Source: Warburgia ugandensis
Taxonomy: Eukaryota; Streptophyta; Magnoliopsida; Canellales; Canellaceae
NCBI GenBank assembly: GCA_035236585.1
Contig: CP141133.1
Location: forward strand, 45,649,729 to 45,713,728
Direction: 5' to 3'
DNA: 64,000 nt
Below, piece by piece: positions 1 to 12,528 of this stretch. A program made the position numbers and the translations under genes. Below the pieces are notes generated by a model. That model was not told the DNA's origin. It worked only from the letters and a program-made list of their open reading frames with translations, and made no database searches. Each line of letters begins with the position of its first letter. Positions within the stretch are counted from its first letter, which is position 1.

Positions 1-885
1 AAGAGAAACATTCAAACAACCATGAAAAAATATGACAATAAAAGAATGGAGAGATGTATGTTATAAATATTAAGGAAAAGGAGAGATAGAAGTGGGCTGC
101 TACACTTTACGAGGGAGGGAAAAAGATAGTTTGAAGATGGAGGGGGGAGGGGGGAGGGCGTTGGATATATGTGGGAGAAGCAATAGGGTGTAGTGATATG
201 TTGATGAAGGTAGAAGATGAAATGAATGACTAAAAAGAAAAACTTAAATGTATGGAGAAGAAGATGAAAGCGAGAAAGAGATTGTTTGAATGCTACCTTT
301 TTTCCTTGAAGATTCCTTGAAACATAGTCAAAGCAATTTGGAAACCTCCTCCATAATACATAAAACATGTTTTTAATCGTGTATATATAGGAGTTGAGAG
401 GACGTGGAAGATTCCTTAAGGAAACTCCCTTCTTTCCTCCTTACCCTCTCTTATCTTATCTTATGTTTCCACCTCCTTTCCTTTCCTCTATACTTGTCTA
501 TCCATTCTCTCTCTTTCTATTCAAAATACATAGGAGTTTGGATGCATTATGAAAATTTTATGTTAAGGAAGCTTCCTTCCTCCTTATCCATTCTTTCTCA
601 TTCCCCATTCAAATTCAAAATTGTTGAAGACTTTGCATGTAAAAACATATATTGCATGGATTTTCATCCTCCCATGTATGGAAAATTCGTTCACCCCCTT
701 GAGGTAGTTCCCTCTTGAAGTGATGAGGGAGAAAATGTGACTTGAGTATGCTTTTATAGGCCCTAGCCTTTAAGTGCTTCACATGCTTGGTGTTTATTAC
801 ATGGATAAACTTTAATATGCACTTATAAGCTCTCCAAAGGTAATGAAATGTGTACATTTATTTGTGAAAAGTCTACCACTTTATC
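1..885. other. AT-rich non-coding DNA, no gene seen
   Basis: No recognisable coding or RNA gene. The plus strand is purine-rich at about 60-300 and pyrimidine-rich at about 405-600. The open frames here are low-complexity consequences of that skew (runs of Leu, Ser, Phe and Pro) with no domain. Confidence 0.5.
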
Positions 886-892
886 TTTTGAT

Positions 893-1200
893 AATGACAC
901 TTTCTTTAGTATGAATAAGGTTTGGTCTCCACTTTAGGTTTTCTAATTGTTCTAAAGTTGATAACAACACCTATTTGACATTTTGCGCTTCTAAACTTTA
1001 TCTCGTATACTATGTAGGCCCTTAATAATGTTCAGTTTCTAAATTTTTTCTTGTAAGGGTAAAATGACCAAAATATCATTTTTCTCATTTGTAATTGGGA
1101 CTTACAAAATTATCAAATAAACCTAATTAGTGATGTTTAAGTTAAATTACGGACTAAAAATACTAAATATAGGATTTTTCTATGTAATATTTCTATATAT
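893..1200 (+). repeat. Diverged duplicate, copy 1
   Basis: This stretch and 1545-1860 share the same order of words: a 'TTTGATA-TGA' start, a phrase like 'AAGGTTTGGTCT', then 'TTGTAAGGGTAAAAT', then 'TTTCTCATTTGTAA', and an end near 'CTAATTAGTGATNTTTA'. The copies are about 650 bp apart in the same orientation and differ at many positions. Together they could be an old segmental duplication or relics of two LTRs. No PBS, PPT or coding sequence was seen between them. Confidence 0.5.
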
Positions 1201-1544
1201 AAGATACTTTCCAACTGTATATTTCCCATAAATTGTCTCTCTTTACTCTTTTATTTTCTCAACATGTATTTCTCATTTTTCTCATGGTATCACATAGGAT
1301 TGAGTGTAATTGACCACCTTAATGGAAGAATTCATGTGGCTCCTTAGGTGGTCCTCAATTTTGGTTGAGTACAAGATAGAGTGTAAGGAATATATCTCAT
1401 GAGAACCCCAATCTTTTGACCCATTTTATTTTAGAGAAGCTTTATTGTATGTGATCCCAATATATGTGAATTGAACTTTGCTTAGAAGCTTCTCAAGGTG
1501 GTAGCTGGTTTTGCATGCATGAATGGGACGTTTTGTCACCTTAC

Positions 1545-1860
1545 TTTTGATATGAACACCCTATTTTGAATAGATAAAACTCGGTCTTTCACTTAGGGTT
1601 TCAAATTGCTCTAATTTTAATAACAACAAATAATTTTCATTTAGAGTTTCTTGGATCTTATATTTGGCATATGTGAGCCCATGATGTAGCTTGGACTCTA
1701 ATTTTTCTCTTTTAAGGGTAAAATTACTAAATACCCTTTTTTCTCATTTGTAACTTGCACTTGCAAAAATGTAGAATTAACTCTAATTAGTGATATTTAT
1801 GGAAAGTTCTAGATAAAACCTACTAAATGTAGAGGTATGTGTATAATATATATATATATA
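1545..1860 (+). repeat. Diverged duplicate, copy 2
   Basis: Second copy of the repeat at 893-1200, same orientation, with scattered substitutions and small indels. It ends next to a TA microsatellite. Element family unknown. Confidence 0.5.
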
Positions 1861-1867
1861 TATATAT
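1846..1867. repeat. (AT)n microsatellite
   Basis: About 11 consecutive AT dinucleotides at the end of the second diverged duplicate. Confidence 0.9.
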
Positions 1868-2458
1868 CAAATATCCCATACTTAGATTTTGTTAGTCCTC
1901 TAGCAAAAGTGTAGAAAATAAATACATATATCTAATAAAAAAATCACCACTTTTGCATGTTATTTTGTTTTCATTTAGCACATGTAGAAAGCCTTTAAAC
2001 CTCTAGGTTTACCTTAGTAGAGAATTTTCTTCTATTCAACTTAAATGAAAGTCCTCACTTCAGCATGATAATAAAAATAAATATCAGTTAAAAATACTAC
2101 CTTATGCTAAAGATATTCCATTATTTCATCAATCCTTGGAATGTGAGTGTCTGATTATATAGCCAATTTATATACAATTACCAATTTTCAAGCAAATTAT
2201 AAACTAAATTATTGTCCAAAAATATGTTTTGACTTCAAATCTCATAGGATATATTTAACACTTGCAAAGAAGTGGCTCAAAAAGGGGTTAAATCTCTTTT
2301 CAATATGTGAGTAGAGTGATATTCATTAAGGCCAAATAATCTCACATATTTCATACCAAGGAATGATAACTTAGAAAGAATCGAATATTGGTCTCATGGA
2401 AAGGATATCAACTATTAAGAATGTTACACACTATCAAAATCCTTACCCTTTCTACCAT

Positions 2459-2564
2459 ATCTAAGTCATAATTATCCTAAGATCAAATAGGACTTTTATT
2501 AGGATGAAATATCTAAGTCATAATTCTCCTAAGATCAAATAGGACTTTTATTAGGATGAAACAT
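2459..2564 (+). repeat. 52-bp tandem duplication
   Basis: A 52-bp unit starting CTAAGTCATAATT is present twice head to tail, at about 2461 and 2513. Near-identity suggests a recent slippage or unequal-exchange event in non-coding DNA. Confidence 0.85.
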
Positions 2565-4150
2565 GGGCTTAGGATAGGGTTATCAAGAGAATGAGTGTAA
2601 GGGTAAATAAAGGTTGTTTTATAAGATAATTAAGGGTCTTCTACCAATGTATTCACAATTCTCTTTTCTATCCATATGAGTAAACATGTCCTTTTTCATT
2701 GGCTATCTTTTTCATTTTCTCTTTGACTTTTGTTATACCCTTTCTTTGAATTTTTCTCTTTTTAGCCTTTTTTATGTTCATCTCTTGAACTACATTGTTC
2801 ATACTTGTTGTCAAGATAATCTTCAATCATCTCTATATATTTCCAAAACAAATAGGTATTGGATATCTTATAGGGGTTTGATAGGGTACTGGTTATTTGG
2901 TTCACAAAGAAAAGGTTTAATATAAAGGCTCAAGGGTTTAACTAGTAACTTAGGAAAAGCTAAAGGCTCTGGGTTTATCAAGGATGACCTTTATTATTTC
3001 CTAAGTTTCATATGATTTAAAAATGAGCATAAAATTAAGAGACAAATGGTATAGTCTTACATATGATTTCTCAATAGTTGACCAAGATGAAGAATAGTGA
3101 GACCAACTAGTAATTTATGTCTGCTGAAGAAAATTTTGGAATTTTTATGTAACCCTAAAAAAGTAAGATTGGCTCCAAAGCTTACATGTCTCAATATTCT
3201 CCACTTATCTTCTTCAAGATCCCTAGTTATATTTTCTCTTCAACTTAGACTATATATATATAGACACACATACATATGGCTATTTTATGTAATGATTATC
3301 TCGAGTTTCATGAAAAACTTTACAAAAAGGATAAAATAGGGAACTAATTCTATGCAAATATATTAATAATCAAATGTACAAAATATATTGAAAATTTGAA
3401 ATTTCTGATTCTCATCCTTGTAAAGGAACTTCTCATAAGTTTGTTAAAATTTTCAAAGAAATAAAGAAAAGACTCAAAAATAATAAATAAAAAAAGACTA
3501 AAAAATAACAAAAATAAATAACTTTTGGACACATCAAATTTGAATACCATACCCATATACTTAAATTAAACATTGTCCTCAATGTTTAGAACTAAATACC
3601 ATGGACAAATTAAAAAATAAACCTAAAAGGAAAGGGTGAGAAGGATAGTACCTGCAGTCCCGAGATAGTGCATTGATCTGCTAATGTGGTTAATGAGATG
3701 CAATATAACAATGCATATATGTTGTTGCAAGTGCAACTAAATGATTTTACAACTAACCTAACTAACAAATTTATGCTACCCTTATCCTACCTAATGAATA
3801 TACTCTACCTAACATTAACCATGGAGGAGTTTCTGGATCAACTGACCCCATTTTAGAATCTCATGGTAATCAATGTACATTTTCCACCAGAGATATATGG
3901 ATGGGGTAGCAAGATAGAGTGATTGATTACTATGGATGGGATTGGCTGGCGAACAATGTGATGTGCATTGTCCCAAGAATTGCCAAATTGGGTGTATAGG
4001 AAGCCAACATCAAATACCAGAAAATTGTCCTCCTCATGGACATCTTCCTGAATGCTAGGGCTAAGATCACTCTACATTTTCCAAAAAGGTTCTTCATTTT
4101 TATCTTGAGGAGAGATATAGTGGGGCTTATACTTGTTGATGTTTGACCAT
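2565..4150. other. AT-rich DNA, no gene seen
   Basis: No domain-bearing frame. The part next to 4150 may belong to the decayed gypsy element that follows (towards its 3' side, since that element is on the minus strand), but no reverse transcriptase motif could be read here. Confidence 0.4.
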
Positions 4151-4162
4151 AATATCAATTGA

Positions 4163-4489
4163 CTATCCTTCTTGTTTTATATTGGACTCTTGAGTAACAA
4201 GCAAGGGATTAGATGAAGTGAAACTATCATAGTATGCAATTTTGGGGAAATGTGTTTGGTTCATATTGTGTGTATTTACAATCAATGGTTCAAATAGAAT
4301 CACAAAAGATGGAATGGTTCCTACTTGGGCTTTCCACTTTGAAGTGTCCATTAATGGCATAGTATCAAGTAAACCATTCACTTCATTGATGGAGATATCT
4401 ATATCACAATCATCAAAGCCAAAATAAGCTAGATAGTCCTCCAGAGGATTGGTGCTGGAGGATGATAGGGATGGTAGACATTGTATCAT
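4163..4489 (-). pseudogene. Gypsy protease-RT linker fragment
   Basis: Open minus-strand frame of 108 codons, acidic and Ser/Asn-rich, lying directly after the protease relic in reading direction. It contains a phrase of the type EVNGLLDTMPLMDTSKWKA, resembling the linker between protease and reverse transcriptase in Athila-like polyproteins. No catalytic motif. It is only an open part of a dead element, not a host gene. Confidence 0.45.
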
Positions 4490-4549
4490 ATCTACTTTAA
4501 AAGTGCCTTTCAGAGTCTGGTTGTCCTACATTAATGACATTAAGCTTAA

Positions 4550-4935
4550 TGTCCATGCCCCTAAAGGACAACTTCATTGTTCCATCTCTATAGTTGATAA
4601 TTGCATTCAATGTGCCTAAGAACGGCTGTCCCAAAATGACTAGAATTTAAGTACTAGTGTCTATTATAGGCTGAGCATCTAAGACTACAAAGTCTGTTGG
4701 AAATACAAAGTTATCAACCTAAACTAGTACATCCTCTACCACACCAAGTGGAACTTTAACTGACCTTTCTGCTAATTGTAGTGTGCTTGTGGTCATTTTC
4801 ATCCTTCATGTACCTAATTCCTTACATAAAGATAAGGGTAATAGGTTAACACTTGACCCCAAATCAAGTAATGCCCTATCAACTAAGTGTTCACCAATCA
4901 CACATGATATAATGGGACACCTTGGATATTTATAC
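4550..4935 (-). pseudogene. Gypsy aspartic protease, broken by stops
   Basis: One minus-strand frame can be followed through the whole domain. It has the active-site-like DLGSSVNLLP, then a beta-hairpin region with VKVPLGVVEDVLV, then VDNFVFPTDFVVLD, and the closing ILGQPFLGTLNAIINY motif. In gypsy elements this enzyme cleaves the Gag-Pol polyprotein. At least three in-frame stops interrupt it, two of them looking like single-base changes of coding codons, so it is dead. DLG instead of DTG is usual for this gypsy branch. Confidence 0.7.
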
Positions 4936-5717
4936 TTTCGTGGGGTTTGTGTTGTAGGATTAAGCTTGCTTGCTCTATGATATGCTTTTTTTTACACCTA
5001 ATGTTTTCTCTTGTAGGGGTGGATAATTTTTAGAAACCTAGAATAATAAGGTATATCCTTGATTACATTAAGTAATTAAATATTTGTATTGACTTGTTTA
5101 AACACATCCATGAGCTTATCAAAATTATTCTCCTACTTAGCCATTTTCAAATACTTAAGAAATGAAGCCTTTGGAATATAATCTCTTCCAGACTAGGGTG
5201 AGAAGAAGTGGGTGGTAGCTATTTCTTCTCTTTTCCCTTTAGATACTTTTTAGGGCTCTCTATGTCCTAACCTTGTCCATTTTCCTTAGTTAGGCCTACT
5301 AGATTATCTATTATCTTTCCACTCGTAAGGGTAGTTATGGATTCAGTTATTTGATGAAATGTCTTCTCACTCAAATTTGTGCCAATCTCATGCTAAAGCT
5401 TAGGTTTGGGCATAGGTTGAGCTAGAAATTGTTCCTTTTCCCCCTCAAAAAGTGTAGCAGTGAGTTGACCCATTTGGTATCCAACTATGCAATAGATTGT
5501 GAGTGGTATGCATTATTTGTTTAACATTATTTGGCAATCTAATGAACTCTACATAAAGAAACTTAGGGTCTCTTCTAGAGATTGTTTCCTTTATTGTGGA
5601 GGAAATGACTATTGTGGTACAAGTTGTAGTTAAGTTGGGGTTCTATGGAAAGGTTGATTGGGGTGGATCCTAAATGGTCCTCCTTGATTATTCTGAGGCC
5701 ATGAAAAATTCAAATGA

Positions 5718-6600
5718 CTAGCCCATCCAAGATTGTAAGTCTAAATATGGACTATTATTACTAGGATTTCTTAATACATTCACTTGCTCCAAAAAAATTT
5801 CAAGTTGTTGAACTAGAGGGCATGAAGTAGTAGGGTGTGTTGTACTAGAACAAATTGAACAAACCTCAGATGGAGGTTGCATATTGGATTCTTTAGCCAA
5901 CACAACTTCCCTTAATTTATTAGGAAGACCATTAAACTTATCCAACCTATCTGTGAAAGTGCCTATTTTGTTATAGAGGTTAGAAGTGGCTCTTATCTCA
6001 TTTATACTACCTTTCCTTTGAGGCAGTGGAAATCTTTCTATTCCATTAGAACAATCCCATTACTGGGAGTTTTCAAATAAATTTTCAAAGAAGTTCCATG
6101 CCTCCACATCACACTTCGTCATGAGTGCCTCACCACTGCTGGCATCAATTATACATTGGTTTTGTGGGGCCAAAAAACTCTGTATTTGTTGTTATTTCTC
6201 AAAATCATGGTGCAAACATTAGAGCAATAGATCCTTCCATCTTTCCCAGCATTCATAAAAATTCTCACCCACTTTTTGTTGAAAATTTAAGATTTCTCTA
6301 TGGACGGCATTGGTTTTGTGAATGTGAAAATATTGTTTAGGAATTTTCTGGCTAATTACTCCCAAGTAGTGATGGATCATACTTCTAATGAATTTAGTCA
6401 CGCCTTCACTTCATCTTTTAAAGAGAAGGGGAATGGCTGAAATCTAATAGAGTTATTAGAAAAGTTTTGGTATTTAGCACATATGTCGAGGAATTCCTTG
6501 ACATAGTGGTAGGGATCCTCCTTATCTAGACCATAATAATTTAGCAGAAGTTGGATGACACCTGGCTTTAACTCAAAATATTCTATGTCAGTTGCAAATA
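5718..6600 (-). pseudogene. Athila-like gag (capsid and zinc knuckle), broken
   Basis: The minus-strand frame at 6219-6401 ends in a gag core phrase (FQQKVGENFYECWERWKDLL), characteristic of the Retrotrans_gag domain that forms the virus-like particle. Downstream in the same direction, 5718-5945 carries a CX2CX4HX4C zinc knuckle (CSICSSTTHPTTSC), which binds nucleic acid. The further gag part at about 6400-6600 can be read as a match around a 'GLDKEDPYHYVKEF'-like stretch, but frames change. Several stops and frameshifts separate the pieces, so no working Gag can be made. It sits directly upstream of the protease relic at 4550-4935. Confidence 0.65.
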
Positions 6601-6790
6601 AATCTATACATGATAAGTTGTACTGGCTTCAAATAGTCTCTTGAGGGTTTAGCTGCTACTACTTCATTAGCCATGCTTTTGGTAAGAGTTTCTAAATCTT
6701 CTTGGTTCCTTGGGCCCTACCCTTTGGTCCATTCTATCTATTGGTCCAAAGGTACTAGATCTGAATTGGAAAATTAGCGACCTAACTTAC

Positions 6791-8640
6791 ACCAATGGTT
6801 GGTGTAATGAACTTTAATTTATATACAATGAAAGAGTAATTTTCTTTTTTTCTTTTTTAATTAAACTAAGGGGAACCTAAGCTATGTGATGCACATTCAA
6901 GGTCACACAAATCCTAACACTAATACAAACAAGCTGAAAGGTTGATTTTTCTTTATTTTCTTCGAGGGAGTAACTTTTAGGTTATTACTAACCTAGGTAG
7001 CTCCTCCTATCCTTTAAACATATCCTAAAGCTTACCATTTAGATCTTAATGGTAATCAACTAGTTCACAACCTCCTCAGTCATTCATATGTGATATGAGT
7101 TATTGAATGTGTTGATAGAGCTAGTCATTTAAATAACAAAATAGTTGATTAGATAGGGGCCACTATAGTGGCAATAGGTCACCTCCTTCCAGGAGGGTCC
7201 CATGAGTTCGTAGCTCCTATAGGTCTCTTCTAGTTAATTTTTAATTAAAGTTTGAGAGGCTAGGGTCGCATAAGGTGATGGTTAACCAAAGTGTGACAAG
7301 GGTTGGTAATGAAATCCACCCTTAATCTTATAGGGGTGAGTGCCCTTACTAATTCATTTAAAAATTCTCACGCAGTTCAATCAACGTATATTCACCTTAA
7401 AACAATTAAATGTGTGCTTATTATGCAATTAAAAGTGGCAAACTAATGTAACTACTTATATGTTATTTAACAAGAGGTTAGGACCTCAATAGATAGGATG
7501 ATATAACCCTAATAGCCTATATGCTTGTTGGAAGAGGAAGCCGTGGGAGGAAGTACATGCCGGGATTTGCAGAGCTCATCAGTCTGGACCTAAACTCTGT
7601 ATCTTTTTTCTGAAATTATTGTCAAGTGAAAATGAAGAACTTCATTGTTGGAACTATTTGAGCACAATGTTTCTTGGGTAGTTGGCATCCATTATGTGGA
7701 AGTTATATCCAAGCTTAGGCTATCTTGTTTAATAGGTGATTACTATTGTGAAGTCCTAGGTATTATGCAATAACTAACAAAATGTATGCACTCTATATAT
7801 TTACACTACCAAACAAACAATGTAAACTAAGTTATATACAAACCTAATGCTAGGAAATGGAAAGAAGATAAGATAGCTTATAAGGAGGTCCTAGAATTAG
7901 TCTTCTCGAGAAGGGTGGGTCCATATACATGCCACCTTCTCTTGCAAGTTAGGATGGCTCACCCTTGACTTATATACAAACCATTTAATTTGAATGAATT
8001 GCAATATAATTAAAAAATTACAACATGTCCTCACTACAATTCTCTAAAAATAAAAATTTATAAACTATCCTAATTTCTCCAAATCCCACTGCAAATTCTT
8101 GCAAAAATTAAAAAATATAAGTGATTACCCAAATTCACAAGAATAAGGAGGGTATGCTAAATGTCACTAAAATGAATGTAGACATAAAATCTATGACTAG
8201 TGGTAAAGTATTTAAGCTAGAATTTAATAAAAAATTCATTATGTGTCCTTGACAATGGTGATAAAAACTTGGTGTTCTTTAGTAATTATCACAAGTGCAT
8301 GATTCTACTGAAGAATAGAATCTACAAGTACAGGTAGATCCCACGATGACTCTTTTAATAGGGAATTAATGCCTAAGTATTTGACTTTAACCTAGACAAC
8401 ATTCAAGGGAAGGAAATAAATCTAAATAACTAAATAAAATATTAACCAAAGCAAGGAAATAAAGAAAATAAACTAAGCAATGGAATAAATTAAGAAAGTA
8501 AAGCAACTAAGGGAAAAGAAACTTTTCATTAATGACTTTCTCACAATGAAAATTAAATACAAGAAGAAAGTAAAGTAAAAGCAAATTAAAAAAACTTCCT
8601 TCTAAATTGTCCATTGTAGGAGTCCTCATCTTCTTCTTCT
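6791..8640. other. AT-rich DNA, possible gypsy leader or LTR relic
   Basis: No gene seen. By position this could contain the 5' leader or LTR of the minus-strand Athila-like relic, but I could not find a convincing primer-binding site or matching terminal repeat. The segment 8390-8600 is A-rich on the plus strand. Confidence 0.35.
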
Positions 8641-9605
8641 AGGTTTAAAAATCTATGATACAGCTTTCTTGTTGTGTCACTCAACAAATGCCTATACACT
8701 TCTTTGAACCCATGGTACACTAAAGCTGCATCCATGCTTTTCTCATCTCCATAACCCAACATGCCACAAACCTAATGTAATCCTTAACCCATACTTTAGG
8801 ATTTGAAAGAGTCCGTAGTTTCCATAGAAAGGCACAAGGGTTCTTCCTTTTCCTTTGGTAATCCCAAATCCCAAAAAGAAAATGGAAAATAGAAGGTGGA
8901 AGGGACTAAGTGTGGAAGAGAAAGGATGAGAGAAGGAAGGGGACCAGGATTTGTATGAATCAAGAGTGAAGGTGACAGTGTGGAAGAGAGTGGAAGGATG
9001 TAGCATAGAACCTATGGTGGATAGTACATGTAGGTTGATGGGATGATGTGTGTAGAGTTATGGAAGGAAGGAGGATAAGTAGGGTAGTGGGGATGGCTGA
9101 GCTTCCTTACCTCTTCTTCAATGGATTGGACATGTGGTGTTGAGGGAGCTTTGGTAAGGATGATCTCCCTCCTTATGTTTCTCATAATTATTGCTTTCAA
9201 TTCTAAGGAAAGGTAAGATATATCTTAGCCTTCTCATTCACCCATACTTATAAGATTTCAAGAAGGCATCCCTATGGAATAAATTGCTAGGATCATAAGG
9301 TTGGTATGATAATAAATGATTAAATGGGAAAGAGGGTAGGAGGGATAAAAGCAAAGGGGGAAGAGGGGGGAATGGAATTCATAATTGGATGATGTTGGAG
9401 GTGGAATGGAGGTGGCAGGAAGCAAATTTTCTAAGGTGGAAAGAGATAAGGTGGGGAAGGAAAGAGGATAGGTGGAAGAAAAAAGAACAAAAGGAAGTGG
9501 GAAAGAGATAAGAAGAAAAGTGAGAAAATAAAGGAGAATTTTAAAATGGAAAGATATAGTAAAACATGCATGTGATTCTATATGGTTGTATATGAAGTTT
9601 CAGAA
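8641..9605. repeat. Purine-rich (GA-skewed) tract
   Basis: From about 8870 to 9545 the plus strand is made largely of A and G with irregular GGAAGG, GAGAGA and GTGGAA words. It is not a clean tandem repeat. The minus-strand open frames here are Leu/Ser/Phe-rich by-products. Strong purine strand asymmetry over about 650 bp is what can be stated; no gene is seen. Confidence 0.55.
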
Positions 9606-9609
9606 AGTT

Positions 9610-10480
9610 TGTCCCTCTCTACTGGCTTTGGGACAGTCCCGCACCATGTGACGCAATTGGCCACAAGAAAAACTTCTTCATGGTGTAAAACATGGTTGGC
9701 CTGGATGATGACACTGACATCTCTGGCACTCTCCCTACCACTATCTCTACTCTTGCCCTAACCTATCATTGGTCAGATAGGTCAGCCCTCACACAAACTT
9801 CTGGGCTGCCTTTAGCTTTGTAGAACCAACATTTGGCATGAACCTACATAGTTGGGAGAACTTCACTTCACCTCATACTATGCCGTTGTTCTAATGCCAT
9901 ACATGAGTGTCATAAAGTCTAACTCCATCTTCTCATAAAGATGCAGAGGAAGAAATGTATTTGTGAAGACAACCTTGAAGTCATTCCAAATAATCACTTC
10001 GACATTGTCAAAGAAACTCCTCCTAGTAGTTGATCACAAATGCACTACACCACCTATCAAAATGAAAGTTGCCACTGCAACTTGATGATCCTTTGGAACT
10101 ACCATTGCCTCGAATATCCTCTCTACATTGAAAACCAAAGTATGTACTGCCTTGGGGCCATATTTACTAGAGAACTTAAGAGCAATCCTCCTAAATCACT
10201 CAAGAAGGTTGTCCACTAGGGGACATCCCACTCTCTCTGCATTTAGTGCACCTTTTGCACCTGTGTGTTAGCTGAGGCTCATAACCTCTAGGTCATCCTT
10301 TGGAGTAAGAGATTAACAACCTCATATGCTGGGTCACCCAGGGCTCTACCACTGCCCTCTATGCATTCGGTGGTAATGGCAAGCTAGCCCTATGTCTCCA
10401 TGGATCCATCTAAAAACAACCAAGTTTCTAATAAGACTTCTTTCTAATCATTATAACTAAGATCTCTGCCTAAGTCATGG
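9610..10480 (-). pseudogene. Chromovirus-type gag relic, broken
   Basis: Minus-strand translation gives, across frameshifts, the phrase FSQLCRFMPNVGSTKLKAAQ followed by KFV-stop-GL. This is the C-terminal part of the Retrotrans_gag domain typical of Tekay-like chromoviruses. An upstream piece with a 'KYISSSAS'-like stretch fits the 'F...KF.S...R' part of the same domain. Many stops and single-base shifts are present. The reading direction points away from a PBS at 10547-10558, as expected for gag just inside a 5' LTR. Protease and polymerase parts are missing, so the element is truncated near 9600. Confidence 0.6.
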
Positions 10481-10546
10481 AATTAACCCTCCTAAGTGTT
10501 GACACATTGACTCTCAATTACTTTAATTGTGATCAGCACGGCATGC

Positions 10547-10558
10547 GCTCTAATCCCA
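10547..10558 (-). other. Degenerate primer-binding site (initiator Met tRNA type)
   Basis: On the minus strand the sequence reads TGGGATTAGAGC, two changes from the canonical TGGTATCAGAGC complement of plant initiator methionine tRNA. It lies between the gag relic and the probable LTR, which is where a PBS should be. Confidence 0.6.
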
Positions 10559-10562
10559 AAAC

Positions 10563-12073
10563 CTATAACATCCCTAGTTTTTCAAGCCTTTATCAATTTT
10601 AAGTTGGAAAGAAATGGAAATTTCCTTTGCTTTGGAAAACATTATTAGAGTGATAATACATAAATAATTTTGAGAAATTCATGAACTTCTTTCCAGGAGT
10701 TATGGCAAAACCTCCACATATCTGTAAGATAATAGTCTTCTAACCTAAGAATGGTTAGAAATACATGGCATAGGAGCACACATACTATCACAAGTAAAGT
10801 CATGCAGTCCATTCAAATAATTAGAATAGTCCATATTACAATTATCCAATGTGTCAATAGAAATTTAAGGTATATACATTCCCAAAATGAAATCCCATAC
10901 ATGGATTCTATTAATGAAAACTACATTAAGAACATATTATCCTCACATTTAAATCAATCTAGGTACTTTCCCCTTCCCTACATTTATGGTGCTCAAGCTA
11001 CCTGATGTATCTCCTGAAATTTTTAGTTGTAGGGGGTGAGCAAAAAAATAGCTCATATGTAAGGTGAAAAACTAATACACATCAAAATGCCTAAAATAAA
11101 GCATGCAATAGCATAAGTGTATGTCTATCCTTACATATATACACATATAGTTTCTTAAAAACATGATCCACGCATAGGTGATAAAGATCCACAAAGACTG
11201 ACAATTTCAAATAATCCATAATGTTCAAAAGTAACTAATAAATCTATCAAATTAGTGTGCTCAAAACAAATGAAGTCGAACTAAGGTACACAACCCTCAA
11301 TTTGCAAGCACAAATCCATGGCCACATTGTCATGGAAAATTGATCGCCTCGTATCATAGTGGCATACAATCCTACCACCAGTAACCATCAGTGGCATATA
11401 GTCCTATCACCTAGCACATAGTCTACCACCAAGGACCAATGGTCTCAACTCTCAAGAATGTTCGGCATGCCCAACACGCTAACAAACACAAAGACACCTA
11501 TACTTGTAGGTCCCTACTGTCACCCACTAGCGACTATTATGGCCTCACATCTGCTCTTGGATACATGCATGAACCATGACTCACCAGACCTAATGGGGGC
11601 TACCCCGCATAGGGATGGTATCAATACTGACCCAAAGGTCAATGGCCAACTACCCCTCCTAGCAGAGGGTCTCTAGGACTTACAATGACATGTAGCACAC
11701 ATACCTCTTAATCTTACTACTGCTCTAGGCACACAAGTCTTACGATACTCATAGAGCACCTACCAAGCAATTCAAGACTTAGGACACTCGAAGAGTGATT
11801 GCCCAAAACATGGATGAAATCTGCATCCATAAGGACTTACAAATGCTTGTAGAGTACATGCCTAAGCATTGACCTAATCTACATCTATCAAGACTTATGA
11901 CCACGCATGAGTGCCTGAGTAAACCATCAATGAAATCCACAATCATCAGGGCTTACAACTACTTGTAGAGTGTCTACCTAAGTATAAACAAAAGCACATC
12001 CATCAAGACTTACAGCCACTCATAGAGTGCCTACCAAAAGCATTGATGAAACCAAAACTTGTGGTTCATGAAA
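10563..12073 (-). mobile_element. Probable decayed chromovirus 5' LTR (minus strand)
   Basis: The stretch beyond the PBS on the minus strand has LTR character: no coding sequence, an internal degenerate tandem block, and an edge next to the PBS whose terminal CA has decayed. Its far edge is not visible, because the solo LTR at 12079 lies there. Boundaries other than the PBS side are approximate. Confidence 0.45.
11690..12055 (+). repeat. Degenerate tandem repeat, about 50-65 bp period
   Basis: About six imperfect units, each with an 'AAGACTTACAACCACTCATAG' -like core followed by 'AGTGCCTACC' and a 'CATTGATGAAATCCACATC'-like part. Units vary in length and identity. The block lies inside the probable minus-strand LTR and ends just before the inserted solo LTR. 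Confidence 0.6.
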
Positions 12074-12520
12074 ATATATGTAATGACTTAAATATTTCAA
12101 TATTATTATCACTTTTACAACCACGATCAACCATGCTGTTTGGTTTGTTTATTTTGGGAATTAATATACACTTAAATCACCTTAATAGGTGGTTGGATGT
12201 TCTATTTTAATTAAAATATGAAACCAAGAAATTTATGAGAAAAATTAGTATTATTAGATTTTTCACTCGAAATGGAATCCAACGCCTCAAAGAACACTGA
12301 AAATAGAGTTCGTATGAAGAAGTTATAAGCATTGAAAGATGAAGGGCATATCTGTAATTTGACTGTAAAACAAAAAGGAGCCAAAAAAATAGGGGGTCAT
12401 TTTTATAACAACACCCCTTGTCATCCCCTACCTCCAGCCACCGACTTCCAGCACCACCACTGCAAGGCGGCACCGGAAAAATGGCAGCACTGCCATTAGG
12501 CAGCACCGCCTTCGCAAGGC

Positions 12521-12528
12521 TATAAAGC
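12521..12528 (+). promoter_or_regulatory. LTR TATA box (TATAAAGC)
   Basis: Located 442 bp from the LTR start, followed by a pyrimidine-rich stretch like a transcribed leader. A TATA box sits at nearly the same offset (413 bp) in the homologous LTR at 61864. Likely the U3/R core promoter of the element. Confidence 0.55.

Larger units (their letters stand above)
4160..6790 (-). mobile_element. Athila-like Ty3/gypsy relic (gag-protease part)
   Basis: Read on the minus strand from high to low coordinate, this holds a retrotransposon gag domain, a CCHC zinc knuckle, a gypsy aspartic protease and a linker of the type found between protease and reverse transcriptase in Athila elements. All parts are in the expected order but broken by stops. 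No reverse transcriptase, integrase or LTR could be assigned, so this is a truncated or deeply decayed insertion. Clade assignment rests on the protease motif style (DLGSSVNLLP) and the gag phrase YECWERWKDLLL, and is an inference. Confidence 0.7.

Noticed and set aside
1..720. Hydrophobic small proteins at the window start
   Set aside because: Leu/Phe/Ser/Pro-rich translations of purine/pyrimidine-skewed DNA with no domain.
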